DNA of 64,000 nucleotides, from NCBI RefSeq assembly GCF_001297015.1, contig NZ_LIGE01000018.1, positions 248,001 through 312,000 of the forward strand, written 5' to 3'. Positions 54,455 through 64,000 of the stretch are shown here, piece by piece (positions within the stretch are counted from its first letter, which is position 1; the number at the start of each line of letters is the position of its first letter). The notes beneath the pieces are model-generated. The model searched no databases and was not told where the DNA came from. It saw only the letters and a program-made list of their open reading frames with translations. The position numbers and the translations under genes are program-made. The stretch is from Pseudomonas sp. RIT-PI-r (lineage in GTDB: Bacteria; Pseudomonadota; Gammaproteobacteria; Pseudomonadales; Pseudomonadaceae).

Positions 54455-54983
54455 AAAGCCGGGTCAGGGGCTCGCGATTGCCATCATCCTCGGCATGCAG
54501 AAAGATCACTCGCGGATGCTCCAACGGTGCCAGTGGCGGCGGCAATTCCTCCTGCTGTACCGGCCAGAAATGCGTCACCACATGGCTGATATCGCCTTCC
54601 TGATCGTTGTGAATGGTCATCACCCCGGGCGTGCGCAGCTTTTGAAAGCGGTCATCGCAGAGTTTGAAACTCCTGCTCAGGCCTTCATCGTCGATCACCG
54701 GCGACGGCAGCCGGCGTTGGGCAAAACTGCGACTCTTGCGCTGCTGATAACGCGCCCAACCGATCAGAATCACCGCGTTGACCAAGGCAATCCACAGATA
54801 AATCTGCAGGGTACCCAGTGCGTCGAACGCCGATTTATCGATCAGCGGCCCGCCCGCGTGAGTTTCGATCAGCGGCCATAAGCCGCGGATCAGCAGAAAC
54901 AGCAGGCCAACCCAGGCCACCACGGTGAGGATCACATCGATCACTACCAGAAAGGGCCGCTGGCGAGTCCGGATGATTTTCAT
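54453..54983 (-). CDS. pgaD: PgaD, PNAG synthase accessory subunit
   Basis: The 176-residue protein has two membrane segments ([24 protein letters not shown] and [16 protein letters not shown]), the plan of PgaD, which stabilises PgaC and helps it respond to c-di-GMP. It overlaps pgaC by ATGA and ends the pga operon. Its size and position support the call more than sequence motifs do. Confidence 0.85.
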   Translation of the reverse strand: MKIIRTRQRPFLVVIDVILTVVAWVGLLFLLIRGLWPLIETHAGGPLIDKSAFDALGTLQIYLWIALVNAVILIGWARYQQRKSRSFAQRRLPSPVIDDEGLSRSFKLCDDRFQKLRTPGVMTIHNDQEGDISHVVTHFWPVQQEELPPPLAPLEHPRVIFLHAEDDGNREPLTRL

Positions 54984-56335
54984 TTGATGACCTCCTCTTC
55001 GTCGTCGCCGATCGGTTTGATGCCCCGATCAGGACTGACCCAACGCGCACGTTTCTGATGTTGGCCGAACAGCACTTTGGGGAAGCTGACCAACGTGGTC
55101 AGCAGGCTGATAAGCCAGAACACCAACGGATACCAGACCACCCAGAACATCGTGCGACCCAATCCCGGCTCATAGCGCCGGTCGATGACGATGCTGACGG
55201 CGAACTGCACCAGGCAGACAAATGCCAGCAGCAACCCGGTAAATGCCGGCGGCATCAGGTGATCCACCGCGATGGCCTCCGGCATGACCACAAATTTGCC
55301 CACGCCCCAGAAAATCACCGACAACAGGAAGGTAAACGCCCAACCGGTCGACAGGCAGTATTCGAACAGCAACGGCCACAGGTAACGATGGCGGTACTGC
55401 CAGATGCCACGAATATTCTTGAACAGCACTTCCGCGCCACCCTGAGCCCAGCGCAAACGCTGCTTCCACAGGCCGCCGAGGGTTTCCGGCATCAGAATCC
55501 AGCACAGCGCGCGCGGCTCGTAGAAGATGCTCCAGTGATCGAGTTGCAGCTTCCAGCTGATGTCGATGTCTTCGGTGATCATGTCCGGGCTCCAGTAACC
55601 GACGCGGTTCAGCGCGGTACGGCGGAACGCGACGATCACTCCGGAGACGGTAAAGATCCGTCCGAACACCCGTTGCGTGCGCTTGATCAAACCGATGATC
55701 GACGAGAACTCACCGACCTGCACCCGCCCGACCAGCGTTGAACGCGTACGAATCCGCGGGTTGCCGGTCACGGCGCCAAGCCGTGCGTTATCCAGCATCG
55801 GCGCAACCAGATACGCCGCGGTATTGGGCGCCAGCAGTGCGTCACCGTCGATGCACACCAGATACTCACTGCGCGCCGCGATGGCGCCCATGCGCAGAGC
55901 AACAGCCTTGCCCTGGTTTTCCGCCAGGTGCAGCACGCGCAGGCGCGGATCTTCCTTGGCCAGCGCATCGAGCACTTGTGCGGTGTTGTCCTTGGAGCCG
56001 TCGTTGATCGCGATGACTTCGATGTTCGGGTAATGCTGGGCCAGCGCCGCGTGGATGGTGTCGGCGGCGTTGTCACCTTCGTTGTAGCAAGGGATCAGGA
56101 TCGAGATCAGCGGCTCACCTTCCAGCGGTGGCGGCAGCGTGTCGTCTTTCCATGGCCAATGGCGCTCCCAGTGCAGCCAGAAATACAGGCCGCCAGAAAT
56201 CCACAACCCGGACATGAACAACGGGTAGAAGAACACGAAGTCCATCAGGAACTGCCCGGTGACCAGGAAGATCAGGCCCAGCGGCACGCCGAGGACGAGC
56301 GCCAGAACAAGCAGGGCTAACAGTCTATCCAGCAT
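54980..56335 (-). CDS. pgaC: PgaC, poly-N-acetylglucosamine synthase
   Basis: The 451-residue GT2 glycosyltransferase has the UDP-sugar pocket [21 protein letters not shown], the DxD motif VCIDGDALL, catalytic [10 protein letters not shown] and the QRLRWAQGG (QxxRW) processivity motif, with membrane segments at both ends. It polymerises GlcNAc across the inner membrane. Confidence 0.96.
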   Translation of the reverse strand: MLDRLLALLVLALVLGVPLGLIFLVTGQFLMDFVFFYPLFMSGLWISGGLYFWLHWERHWPWKDDTLPPPLEGEPLISILIPCYNEGDNAADTIHAALAQHYPNIEVIAINDGSKDNTAQVLDALAKEDPRLRVLHLAENQGKAVALRMGAIAARSEYLVCIDGDALLAPNTAAYLVAPMLDNARLGAVTGNPRIRTRSTLVGRVQVGEFSSIIGLIKRTQRVFGRIFTVSGVIVAFRRTALNRVGYWSPDMITEDIDISWKLQLDHWSIFYEPRALCWILMPETLGGLWKQRLRWAQGGAEVLFKNIRGIWQYRHRYLWPLLFEYCLSTGWAFTFLLSVIFWGVGKFVVMPEAIAVDHLMPPAFTGLLLAFVCLVQFAVSIVIDRRYEPGLGRTMFWVVWYPLVFWLISLLTTLVSFPKVLFGQHQKRARWVSPDRGIKPIGDDEEEVIK

Positions 56336-56336
56336 G

Positions 56337-58334
56337 TTATGGATTCCATTTGTTGGAGAGCGCAGGCCTTACGGTTTTCAGGTCCGGCAGGTTGTCGAGG
56401 AAGTTGTCCGGGTAGTAACCGAAACTGGTCGCGCCCTGACGTTTGAGGCGACCCATCCAGTCCGCCATCACTGCCGCGTCAATGTCGGCCTGATCCTTTT
56501 TGGTCCAGTCCCGCGCCTGCAATTCGAACACCGTGCGATCCAGTGCCCCGGGACGTTGTTTGACGATTTCGACGAGTGCTTCCAGCCACGGGCCGGACTG
56601 CGCCTGCGTCTGTTTTTCCATCAATGGCATGGCCATTGGCGCCGTCCAGTCGTAGGTCGCGAGGAAGTCGTCGAGGTTCTGCGCGAACCACGCTTCGCTC
56701 TGCGGGTTGATCATCGGCTCGGCGAAAATATTGCGCGCGGTCTGCACCTGCGGGCCACGAATGGCGCGGACTTTGGCAGTCAGCTCGTTAGTGAAATCGA
56801 TGAGGTATTTGCTCTTGAAGCGCGTCCAGCGTTGCATCGCGGCAGGATCGTCGCGCAGGGCGGCAATCGAACCCGGCAAACCGTGGGCAGCGTAGGCTTT
56901 CAAGGCCTCAGGACCAGCATCTTCGAAATCCGACAGCACCGCGTCGTCGTGGTAAAGAATGCCGTCGACCGAGGTCAGTCGCGCGACGTCTTCGTAGATT
57001 TCGCCGATGATCCGCCGTACTTCCGGATCAAACGGCGACAGGCGCTTGTACTGGTCAGGATCGACAGAAGTGGTGCCGGTTTTCGGGTCCCAGCGAGTGA
57101 CGCGTGGCAGTTTCGAATCAAGGCCGAAACTCAGTACAGGCATCCAGGCAAAAACTTTCACGTGGGCACGAGTGCGCAGCTGCCAGGCGACACGGTCGAA
57201 GAGGTCGGCACGTGCCGGCAAATGGCGGTTGGGGAAGTACAGCGAGTGCACCAGACCGTCGCCTTTCGGATCGGCGAAAGCTTGCAGGAACACCGTGTTG
57301 GCGCCCATGTCAGCCATGCGCTGCACCAGTTTGCCGAGATTGATGTCCTGTTGCGCCGGATCCGGGTCGTAGACGTTGTCCAGATCGACATGCACCACGC
57401 GCATGGCAAAATCCGACTGCACGCCGACGACGCTGTTGGCGAAATGCTCGCCGTCAGGATCGGAGGCGACAAGGAAGCGCGGGCTGCTCATCAGGTTATC
57501 GAGGGCATCGAGACCGTCGTCCAGGGTCAGGGCCATTTCATAGCCCTGCTCGCCCACCACGGTCAGCGAAGTACCGTCGGCGGTGCCGTACGGCCAGACC
57601 CAGACTCGCGGCTTCTTGCCGGTAACCTTACGGATTTTTTCCGAGATGTTGTTCACGTCGGTGCGGATCCGCGCCTGGAATTCGGCCTCGGATTCATAGC
57701 GCTTGGTCAGCGGATCGTAGCGCCGGGTTGCGGCAGCAGGCTGCAGGTTGCCTTGCGGGTTGGCCAGAATACCTTTGTGGTTGGCGTCGGTGTGGGCAGC
57801 GATTTCCACCAGACCGGATTGCGAGATCTCGCGCACCTGATCCCAGGTCAGGAAGTCTGAACGTGCGCGCGGGGCACCGGCGAAATCCACTGGCTGATTG
57901 AGCGGCGTGTCGATCCAGCTGCCGACCGGCGCCAATAGCGCGTGCCAGTTATAGGCGCGCAGCACCGGCAGTACGCGGGTGTAGAAGCTCGAATAACCGT
58001 CGTCGAAACTGAGCAGAATCGCTTTCGCCGGTAACTCCGGACCACCCTTGCGCGCGGCCATGATCTGGTCAACCGTCACCGGTTTGTAGCCATTTTCACG
58101 CAGCCACGCGAGCTGCTCGATCATGCGTTCGGTGCGTACCGCCACCACCGCCTGATCGGGATCGCGGTCTTCAACGTCGTGATAGGCAATACCGAGCACG
58201 TGGTTTTTCGGCCAGGGTTTTTCACTGGCCGCCAGCGGGCGTTCGGACGGCGGCGCAAAGGCCGGGGCTTGCTGGGCGCAGGCGCTGATCAGCAGCACTC
58301 CCAGCAGAAGGATGAAACGCGAAATCAAAGGCAT
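56337..58334 (-). CDS. pgaB: PgaB, PNAG N-deacetylase lipoprotein
   Basis: I start this at the ATG at 58334 ([12 protein letters not shown]); the open frame begins two codons earlier at TTG. The 665-residue protein has a lipobox (LISAC), the CE4 deacetylase motifs [16 protein letters not shown] and [12 protein letters not shown], and a C-terminal glycoside-hydrolase-like half ([47 protein letters not shown]). It partly deacetylates PNAG for export. Confidence 0.96.
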   Translation of the reverse strand: MPLISRFILLLGVLLISACAQQAPAFAPPSERPLAASEKPWPKNHVLGIAYHDVEDRDPDQAVVAVRTERMIEQLAWLRENGYKPVTVDQIMAARKGGPELPAKAILLSFDDGYSSFYTRVLPVLRAYNWHALLAPVGSWIDTPLNQPVDFAGAPRARSDFLTWDQVREISQSGLVEIAAHTDANHKGILANPQGNLQPAAATRRYDPLTKRYESEAEFQARIRTDVNNISEKIRKVTGKKPRVWVWPYGTADGTSLTVVGEQGYEMALTLDDGLDALDNLMSSPRFLVASDPDGEHFANSVVGVQSDFAMRVVHVDLDNVYDPDPAQQDINLGKLVQRMADMGANTVFLQAFADPKGDGLVHSLYFPNRHLPARADLFDRVAWQLRTRAHVKVFAWMPVLSFGLDSKLPRVTRWDPKTGTTSVDPDQYKRLSPFDPEVRRIIGEIYEDVARLTSVDGILYHDDAVLSDFEDAGPEALKAYAAHGLPGSIAALRDDPAAMQRWTRFKSKYLIDFTNELTAKVRAIRGPQVQTARNIFAEPMINPQSEAWFAQNLDDFLATYDWTAPMAMPLMEKQTQAQSGPWLEALVEIVKQRPGALDRTVFELQARDWTKKDQADIDAAVMADWMGRLKRQGATSFGYYPDNFLDNLPDLKTVRPALSNKWNP

Positions 58335-58346
58335 CTTCAAACTCTT

Positions 58347-60827
58347 CTAGAAGCGGAAAGTGAGGTCGACGAGCAGACGCAGATCGGTCTCCCGATCACC
58401 GTCGTAGGGCCGGTTGATCACACTGAACAAGCCGCCCACCTCGAACACATCGTTCCAGGCATAGCGTTGCCCATAACCGAGCAGGGCCATGCCGCCGGTG
58501 CCGTGATCACGCTGGCTGTACGTCCCCGCGCCGGCCTGGAATTGCTGACTCCAGGAAGTTTCGTAGCGGTGGTAGAGCACGTGATTGACGTTGACCAGCG
58601 GCATCACGCTGAAGTCGGATTTGGGGTTGAAGTACGGCACGTCATCGGACTTGGAGTTGTGACTGCTGCCGACTTCCAGCCCTGCATCGACCTGCACGTT
58701 CGGCGCGCTGTAAACGCCCTCGCGACCGGTGAGCAAGGCTTCGACGCGATTGTTGCCGTCGCTGAAATGCGACGGGCTGACCGACAGACGCCACTCGCGG
58801 CTTTCGTTGGCGCGCCAGCGGATGAACCCGCTGCCGCCATTGGCCTTGATATCGCTGTTGAGCGCGCGCAGCGGCGTCTCGGCCGACAGATATTCGAGGC
58901 TGCCGCCGTACTGCCAGTGGTCGTTGATGTCGCGGGCGATTGCCAGACGCGCGCCCTGCTTGTCGCCAAAACCGTAATCGTGATTGGACACTTCTGCTTC
59001 GAGGGTCATGTCACGAGTGCGCCGTTCCAGGCCAACCCGCTGGAAGCGGTGGTGACCGGTGCCTTCGGTGAAGTCGCCGGTGGCATAACCGGCCCCGGCA
59101 AACACCCGCCAGTCTTCAGCGATCGGCGGGCTGTACAGCGTGGTCTGAATGCCGAAATCGCGGCTGCCGCTGACGGCGCCTGCATCGCTGTCGCCGCCAC
59201 CGTTGGCTTTGCCGCCATAGGCTTCGACGCGCAGTTCGGACATGTCGTGGACTTCACGCTCGCGCGCCAGACGCTGCACTTGGCGGTTATCCGGATAACG
59301 CGCGACGACGTCGTCGGTCAGCGCATCCATTTGCCGCCATTCCTGCAATTCCATCGCAGTGTGCGCCTGGCCAATTTCCAGGCCCATGTCGCGCGGCACC
59401 ATGCTCTCGGTTTCCTTGAGCTGCATTTCTGCGCGGCGCGGCCAGTTGCGGGCCAGGTACAAATCGGCCTGAGCCAGACGCAGACCGGTATTGCCCGGTG
59501 CCTGATCGACCAGTGTCTGCAAACGTTCTTCGCCATGGGGCAGATCAGAACCATAGGTGCCGGCCTGCGCCGCCAGTTGCTGGGCGTCCATCCATTCATC
59601 GTTGGGGTTGCCGATCGGCAAGCCCTTGAGTTCGATGCGCGGGCGCTGCGACTTGGCGGCGTCTTCGGCCACTTTACGTGCCTCATCGGCGCGGTCACTT
59701 TCCAGCAACGCGTAATACAGCGCGGTGGTGTCTTCGAGGCGGTCGCCGACATCGGCGTCCGGCGCGGACAGTACCTGGCGATACAAGTCAGTCGCGATTT
59801 CCGGCTCACGCTGATCCAGATAAGACGCTGCCACCCAACGCTGGGCGTAGGTCGGAATCTTCACGCCTTCGGCTTGCAACTTCTGGTACTCAGTGATGAC
59901 GTCGGCGGTGCGCGCCCGTGCCTTGAGCGCGCCCATGCGGTCGATACGCCAACGGGTCACGTCGTCCTTGGCGCTGGTGTCCGGCGTCCAGGTGGCGAGC
60001 AGTTTGTCGTAGTCGGCCAACGCGCGGTCGGCGATCACGTAGCGCTCTTTCTCACTGCGAGTGGCGAGTTCGGCAAGGCGTACGCGCTCGGCAGCAAGAT
60101 CGCCTTCGAGGCGGCGTAGGGTCACCGGATCGATCAGACCCGGACGTTGATTGGCCAGACGCAGCGCCGGCTCTGGCAGACGCGCCTTTTGCAACGCGAC
60201 CACGTATTCACGGGCGACTTCCGGCTTGCTGCCGGCGCGCTTGAAGGCTTGATCGTATTCGAACAACGCGTCGTATTGCTTGCCCGCGCGGGACAGCGCA
60301 TAGCCCAGCGCCAGACGGCGGGAAGGATCATCAGGTTTGGCTACGACCAGCGCTTTGGCGCGGGTCACCGCTTCATCGGGTTTACCGGCATCAGCCTGGG
60401 TCAGGGCTAGCCCGAGTTGCAGGTCGGCGTTATCCGGCTCCAGCGCCAAAGCCTTGTTGTAGACCTGAGTCGCCTGATCCCAACGCTTGAGGTTGCGATA
60501 CGCGCGGGCGGTGGCGGTCAGTGCCTGCACCGGCAGGACACGGTCACGGCCCTGGGTTTCATAGACCTGCACCACTTCGCCATCTAGTCCCGCCCAACTG
60601 GCGATTTGCAGGTGATCGCTGATCTGCCCGGTGGTCGATTGGCCGGGTGGTACCTGACGCAACACCGTCAGCGCCGGCGTGGTTTGCCCGGCACGGGCAT
60701 CACGGACCATCTGATCGTAGGGTGTGTCGGCAAACGCCAGCGCCGGCCAGAGCAATTGGCTGCACAGCGCGACTCGAAACAAAGGGCGTAAACCACGATG
60801 CAATACAGGAACATCTATACGCGGCAT
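58347..60827 (-). CDS. pgaA: PgaA, PNAG outer-membrane porin
   Basis: The 826-residue protein has a signal peptide (LLWPALAFADTPYD), TPR repeats (about 60-500) and a C-terminal beta-barrel ending in LTFRF with the terminal Phe. It exports PNAG. An AAGGA site precedes the start. It is first in the pgaABCD operon. Confidence 0.95.
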   Translation of the reverse strand: MPRIDVPVLHRGLRPLFRVALCSQLLWPALAFADTPYDQMVRDARAGQTTPALTVLRQVPPGQSTTGQISDHLQIASWAGLDGEVVQVYETQGRDRVLPVQALTATARAYRNLKRWDQATQVYNKALALEPDNADLQLGLALTQADAGKPDEAVTRAKALVVAKPDDPSRRLALGYALSRAGKQYDALFEYDQAFKRAGSKPEVAREYVVALQKARLPEPALRLANQRPGLIDPVTLRRLEGDLAAERVRLAELATRSEKERYVIADRALADYDKLLATWTPDTSAKDDVTRWRIDRMGALKARARTADVITEYQKLQAEGVKIPTYAQRWVAASYLDQREPEIATDLYRQVLSAPDADVGDRLEDTTALYYALLESDRADEARKVAEDAAKSQRPRIELKGLPIGNPNDEWMDAQQLAAQAGTYGSDLPHGEERLQTLVDQAPGNTGLRLAQADLYLARNWPRRAEMQLKETESMVPRDMGLEIGQAHTAMELQEWRQMDALTDDVVARYPDNRQVQRLAREREVHDMSELRVEAYGGKANGGGDSDAGAVSGSRDFGIQTTLYSPPIAEDWRVFAGAGYATGDFTEGTGHHRFQRVGLERRTRDMTLEAEVSNHDYGFGDKQGARLAIARDINDHWQYGGSLEYLSAETPLRALNSDIKANGGSGFIRWRANESREWRLSVSPSHFSDGNNRVEALLTGREGVYSAPNVQVDAGLEVGSSHNSKSDDVPYFNPKSDFSVMPLVNVNHVLYHRYETSWSQQFQAGAGTYSQRDHGTGGMALLGYGQRYAWNDVFEVGGLFSVINRPYDGDRETDLRLLVDLTFRF

Positions 60828-61028
60828 TCGTCAGCATCCTTACATGGCCAGCCGGGTCGCAATGCCCTCCTTGCCCTTTCGTAACGGTGGCCGCCCATGC
60901 ACATGCAACGGCCAAGCTTAGTCAGGCAGTCTTGCACGCAAGCGTAGACCAGAATCCAGAACACAATAATTGTTCAGAATCGTCCCGACGGTTACGCCGG
61001 GACAGCCAAAACCCGAACGCCAGACAGC
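60828..61028. other. pga operon upstream region
   Basis: No gene is supported. A short imperfect repeat GAACA...TGTTC occurs near 60958-60974. No recognised promoter elements stand out. Confidence 0.4.
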
Positions 61029-61030
61029 AA

Positions 61031-61067
61031 AACGCCCGGCGTCTGTAGCATCCAGAGGCCGGGCGTT
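61031..61067 (-). terminator. Hairpin downstream of the DUF945 gene
   Basis: AACGCCCGGC/GCCGGGCGTT arms flank a 17-base loop, with a short T-run on the minus strand. It lies 19 bases past the stop. Confidence 0.7.
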
Positions 61068-61085
61068 GCTATTAAGAACGCAGAA

Positions 61086-62591
61086 TTACTGCACTTGCGT
61101 GACGCCTGCGAACTTGCTCATCAGGAAGCCGACGAACTGCTCGACGGTCATCTTCTGGCCGTTGAATTCGACCTGATTGGCGGCGTAATGCAGCTTGGTC
61201 ACGACGTTGGTGCCATCGACGACGGCCAACTGCGAACCGACCGCCATGCCGGCGAACATGTCGGCCGCTTCCTTGGATTGGTCGACGATGGCTTTGGCGT
61301 CAGTCTGACCGTCGAGTTGCGCCTGCACGCTGAGCAGATCGACCAGCATCGGCTTGGACACCTGGATATTCAGGTCAAGCAGCGCAATCAGTTGTTTACC
61401 CAGTTGATCCGGCGGCAGATCCATCGATTGCGGTTTGGTCAGGTCAATCACCAGATTGGCCTTGCTCTCGCCGTTGGCGGTGTTGAACGAGAGGTTTTCC
61501 AGCGCAAACTGTGGGCCGGCAGCCAGCAGTTTCTGCAGGTCAGCTTTGACCTGGGCGTTTTCAGCCTCGGTCAGGTTCAGCTCCGGCGCTGGCAGGCCTT
61601 GGGCTGCTGCCTCGGCGGCGGCTTTTTCGTAAGGCTGCAGTTTGGTCTGGTAAATCTGCATCAGCGACATCGTCGACGGGATGTCGAGGTTTTTCAGGCT
61701 CATGGCCATGTTGGCCGAACCGATTTTCTTGTCGTTGAGGCTGACTTCGCCAATCTTGTAATCGGCGCGACCGGAGGCATTGCTGCCGTTTTCTTCGGTG
61801 AGGTTCTTCATTTCAAACTTCTTCACACCCAGCACCGACTGCTTGGGCCCGAAGGTGGTTTTGCTGTCGGTCAGCTCCAGAGTGTTCTCGCCGGTGTAGT
61901 AGCCGTAGCTGCTTTTGGCGAGGTTGCTGGCCAGGGTCAGACCGTTGAGTTCGACCTGCACCGGCGCCTGATCTTCAGCCACCGTGACCAGTTTCAGGTT
62001 GTCCATGTAGCCGTCAGCCTTGACCTTCTGCGCCTGCGCGTTGGCCGAGATATTCATGGTCAGGCCGGAGAATTTCAGGCTCGACTGCTCATCCAGTGCG
62101 GTTTCGAAAGGCAGCAGGTCGAGGGTGCTGGTAGTGGATTCGTCGTAGCCGATGCTGGTCACGCCTTTGAGTGGAGCGGCGCCCTTAGTGGCGGCGAACC
62201 ACTTCTCGGTGGCCGGGTTCTTTTCCAGCTCGTAGTTGCTGGTGGCCATGACCGGCAGCCATTTCAGCGAAACCAGGCGCGAGAACGGTAGCGGGCCGTG
62301 CTCGATGTGGTCGACGAACAGCAGTTCGACCGGCTTGTCGCCAAACATCTCGCCTTCACCCTTGAGGCGGTAGTGCGCGGTGCTGGTGAAGGTATGGCGG
62401 TCGAGCGACACCAGTTCCAGCGACGCGCTGCCGTTGGAACCGGCCATGGCGGTTTGCAGCTCTTTGTTGGCATTGCTGACGGCGTTGTTCAACACGCCTT
62501 CGATCTTGGTCCCGGTGTACCAGGCCCCGCCTGCGCTGATCGCGCCGATGGCAACAACAATTCCGAGGAGCACGCCTGCTGATTTATTCAT
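61086..62591 (-). CDS. YdgA-family (DUF945) protein
   Basis: The 501-residue protein has an N-terminal membrane anchor (GVLLGIVVAIGAISAGGAWYTG, residues 6-27). A large periplasmic part follows with family features (KIEGVLNNAVSNANKELQTA; EHGPLPFSRLVSLKWLPVMATSNYEL; LANAP-type repeats). YdgA-type proteins are conserved in gamma-proteobacteria, with no agreed function. It stands alone with its own terminator. Confidence 0.85.
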   Translation of the reverse strand: MNKSAGVLLGIVVAIGAISAGGAWYTGTKIEGVLNNAVSNANKELQTAMAGSNGSASLELVSLDRHTFTSTAHYRLKGEGEMFGDKPVELLFVDHIEHGPLPFSRLVSLKWLPVMATSNYELEKNPATEKWFAATKGAAPLKGVTSIGYDESTTSTLDLLPFETALDEQSSLKFSGLTMNISANAQAQKVKADGYMDNLKLVTVAEDQAPVQVELNGLTLASNLAKSSYGYYTGENTLELTDSKTTFGPKQSVLGVKKFEMKNLTEENGSNASGRADYKIGEVSLNDKKIGSANMAMSLKNLDIPSTMSLMQIYQTKLQPYEKAAAEAAAQGLPAPELNLTEAENAQVKADLQKLLAAGPQFALENLSFNTANGESKANLVIDLTKPQSMDLPPDQLGKQLIALLDLNIQVSKPMLVDLLSVQAQLDGQTDAKAIVDQSKEAADMFAGMAVGSQLAVVDGTNVVTKLHYAANQVEFNGQKMTVEQFVGFLMSKFAGVTQVQ

Positions 62592-62790
62592 GAATGACCT
62601 GATCGATTTCCGTGGCTGTGAGTGTGGTCGTCTTCCCTGAACCCGTGACCGGGTCGCGGCTCGACTGCGCTGAAATTAGCGATGGAGATTAGCACCGGGC
62701 GCGCAAGGTGGCCCAATGTTTAAAGGTGAAAGAGTGTCTATGGGAATTGTGGACAGTCGACAGGCGGGAAGAGTTTCGGTGTTTTTTAGG
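62592..62790. other. Intergenic region upstream of the DUF945 gene
   Basis: About 200 bases with no supported gene; presumably holds the DUF945 promoter. A REP doublet follows. Confidence 0.4.
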
Positions 62791-62860
62791 GCGCTATCGC
62801 GAGCAGGCTCACTCCTACAGGGGAACGCATTCCAAATGTAGGAGTGAGCCTGCTCGCGAT
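62791..62860. repeat. REP doublet, GTAGGAGTGAGCCTGCTCGCG family
   Basis: Inverted units lie just past the end of the next leftward gene (stop at 62885). Confidence 0.9.
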
Positions 62861-62884
62861 GAGGCCGGTCGATTCAGCAGAGAA

Positions 62885-63520
62885 TCAGGAATACTGAACC
62901 TCGATTTCATCCAGCTGATGATCAAAGCTTTTGAGCCGCGCGGTCCAGGTGTAGACCAGCACTTCAAAATCCCGATCGATCACCGCCCCGCCCGGCCCGT
63001 CAGCGCGCGGATCGCAGAAATCCAGTTGATAACGCTCACGAGCCATGGCCGTGGCGACATCGGATAATTCGCGGGCGTTGTTCAACCAATGCCAGCCCTC
63101 GTTATCGATCTGCTTGTCGAGTTCCAGGCACTGTTTTTTCAGCGCTTCGAGGCTTTTTTCCAGCGGCGTGCCGGTGAGTTCGCCCATGACTTCGGCGAAG
63201 GTGCGCCCCGGTTGCCAGTAACTGCCCCAGAAATACCGGTCGAAGACCGTTTCGACCCGGCGCAGGGCGACTTTGGTGTCCCAGATCAACACCAGGGTCT
63301 TGCCCTGTTCGAGCTGGCGTTTCTTGACCCGCTGCACCTGAACCGATGCCCACGCCACGACGACGATGGCCATGACCGCGATCAGCGCGACAGCGCTGTC
63401 GAGAAAGACCATGGCCTTGTCGATCTGATGGGCCAGCATGATGCCGTAGAAATAGGTGGCCGAGAGCAGCATCAGTGCTACCAGGGCGCACCAGAAGCCG
63501 AGAGCGTAAGGGTTTTTCAT
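62885..63520 (-). CDS. Membrane protein of unknown function
   Basis: The 211-residue protein has two membrane segments near the N-terminus (LGFWCALVALMLLSATYFYGIML and AVALIAVMAIVVVAWASVQV) and a long soluble part predicted as helical. No known domain is evident. It lies 93 bases from the outer-membrane efflux gene. Confidence 0.7.
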   Translation of the reverse strand: MKNPYALGFWCALVALMLLSATYFYGIMLAHQIDKAMVFLDSAVALIAVMAIVVVAWASVQVQRVKKRQLEQGKTLVLIWDTKVALRRVETVFDRYFWGSYWQPGRTFAEVMGELTGTPLEKSLEALKKQCLELDKQIDNEGWHWLNNARELSDVATAMARERYQLDFCDPRADGPGGAVIDRDFEVLVYTWTARLKSFDHQLDEIEVQYS

Positions 63521-63613
63521 TATTGGTTTCCCCTAGACCAGCGCTAGCAATGTGCGCTGAAGGGGCGCTTTGCACGGGGCGCCCCTTCAACACTTCAAAG
63601 CATAGCAACGGCC

Positions 63614-64000
63614 TCAGGGTTTGCCGGGGCTTGGAGCGTTCGTTCGTCCGCTTTCCCAACCGCCGCCCAAGGCGAGGAACAAATCGATCTGGCTCATCGC
63701 AACCTGGGTGTTGGCGGCGGCCAGTTGCGCGGTCACATCGGTGTAGGTGCGGGTTGCTTGCAGGTCAGCCAGGAACGACTCGCGGCCGGCCTGGAAGAAG
63801 CGGTGGGTCTGGTCTGCGGCCAGTTTCGCCGATTGCTCGGCATCGGCCAGTGCGTCGCGGCGTTGCAGCAGCGCGCTGTACTGGGCGAGGCCGGTCTGGG
63901 TTTCGCGAATGGCGTTGAGCACCACGCCGTCGAAGTGCGCCAAGGCGCCTTGGGTGGTCGCCTCAGCTTCACGAATGCGCGCGCGGGCGCCGTTGGTCGG
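63614..64000 (-). CDS. Outer-membrane efflux factor (TolC/OprM-NodT family), 5' end outside window
   Basis: The frame is open to the right edge, so the start is missing. What remains is the C-terminal third: ALADAEQSAKLAADQTHRFFQAGRESFLADLQATRTY and QIDLFLALGGGWE, typical of NodT-family outer-membrane lipoproteins. It would form the exit duct of an efflux or secretion system encoded to the right. Confidence 0.88.
   Translation of the reverse strand, partial: PTNGARARIREAEATTQGALAHFDGVVLNAIRETQTGLAQYSALLQRRDALADAEQSAKLAADQTHRFFQAGRESFLADLQATRTYTDVTAQLAAANTQVAMSQIDLFLALGGGWESGRTNAPSPGKP

Noticed and set aside
56259..57860. 533-codon rightward frame opposite pgaB
   Set aside because: It is antisense to a gene with clear CE4 motifs; no ribosome site or family similarity.
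58179..60119. 646-codon rightward frame opposite pgaA
   Set aside because: It is antisense to pgaA, with the composition typical of shadows in GC-rich DNA.
60958..60974. GAACA...TGTTC repeat as an operator for pga
   Set aside because: Arms are only five bases and the centre is not symmetric, so chance is likely.

Overview
The window is chromosomal DNA of a fluorescent-group Pseudomonas. The codon use is GC-rich and Pseudomonas-like, several families of Pseudomonas REP elements are present, and gene sets match ones I know from P. aeruginosa and P. putida (atsRBCA, atsK/sftR/sftP, tonB-exbB-exbD, sbp-cysTWA-oscA, gabDT, pgaABCD). Every assignment comes from reading the sequence and recalling families; no search was run.

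Layout. At 1-2.1 kb are two coupled RND efflux adaptor genes, the first cut by the window edge. At 2.3-3.5 kb is a lone AAA ATPase. From 3.9 to 27.7 kb is a large organosulfur and sulfate-ester scavenging region. It holds a polar amino-acid ABC transporter, an unlinked MetQ-like binding protein, a short sigma-54 activator with an alpha/beta hydrolase, tonB-exbB-exbD, and an operon of TonB-dependent receptor, arylsulfate sulfotransferase-like protein and small avidin-like protein. It continues with two paralogous LysR regulators, a phosphonate monoester hydrolase/sulfatase-like enzyme, the alkylsulfatase AtsK, the ABC transporter AtsR/AtsB/AtsC and the arylsulfatase AtsA.

The middle part holds a membrane desaturase with a divergent AraC regulator (27.8-30 kb) and a solitary XRE regulator with an obvious operator (30.1-30.4 kb). 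Next comes a two-component system facing a GlcG/HbpS-like protein and a periplasmic transthyretin-like HIUase, with an HprR/CusR-type box between them (30.4-33.5 kb). A Crp-type regulator and an Mpo1-like protein follow. Then come the sulfate transport operon oscA-sbp-cysTWA (35-39.2 kb), a GGDEF/EAL protein, a delta-9-type desaturase, a diguanylate cyclase, a REC-HDOD protein and gabDT.

The last part has tRNA-Arg(CCG), a small acidic protein, and an operon of vWA lipoprotein, ECF sigma factor and putative anti-sigma factor. It ends with a PEBP-family protein, a Rieske/pyridine-nucleotide oxidoreductase, the PNAG operon pgaABCD, a DUF945 protein, a small membrane protein, and the end of an outer-membrane efflux factor.

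How it fits together. The sulfur genes form a plausible route. A dedicated TonB system and receptor bring sulfate esters across the outer membrane. AtsR/B/C carries them inward. AtsK, AtsA and the PMH-like enzyme release sulfur, and CysTWA/Sbp takes up free sulfate. Two independent signals tie the loci together: shared promoter motifs, and a striking lack of Met and Cys in many of the proteins (AtsK, AtsR, Sbp, OscA and the avidin-like protein have none beyond the initiator Met). I rate the receptor-sulfotransferase-avidin-like operon, with the sulfur-poor protein set around it, as the best candidate for an under-described system.
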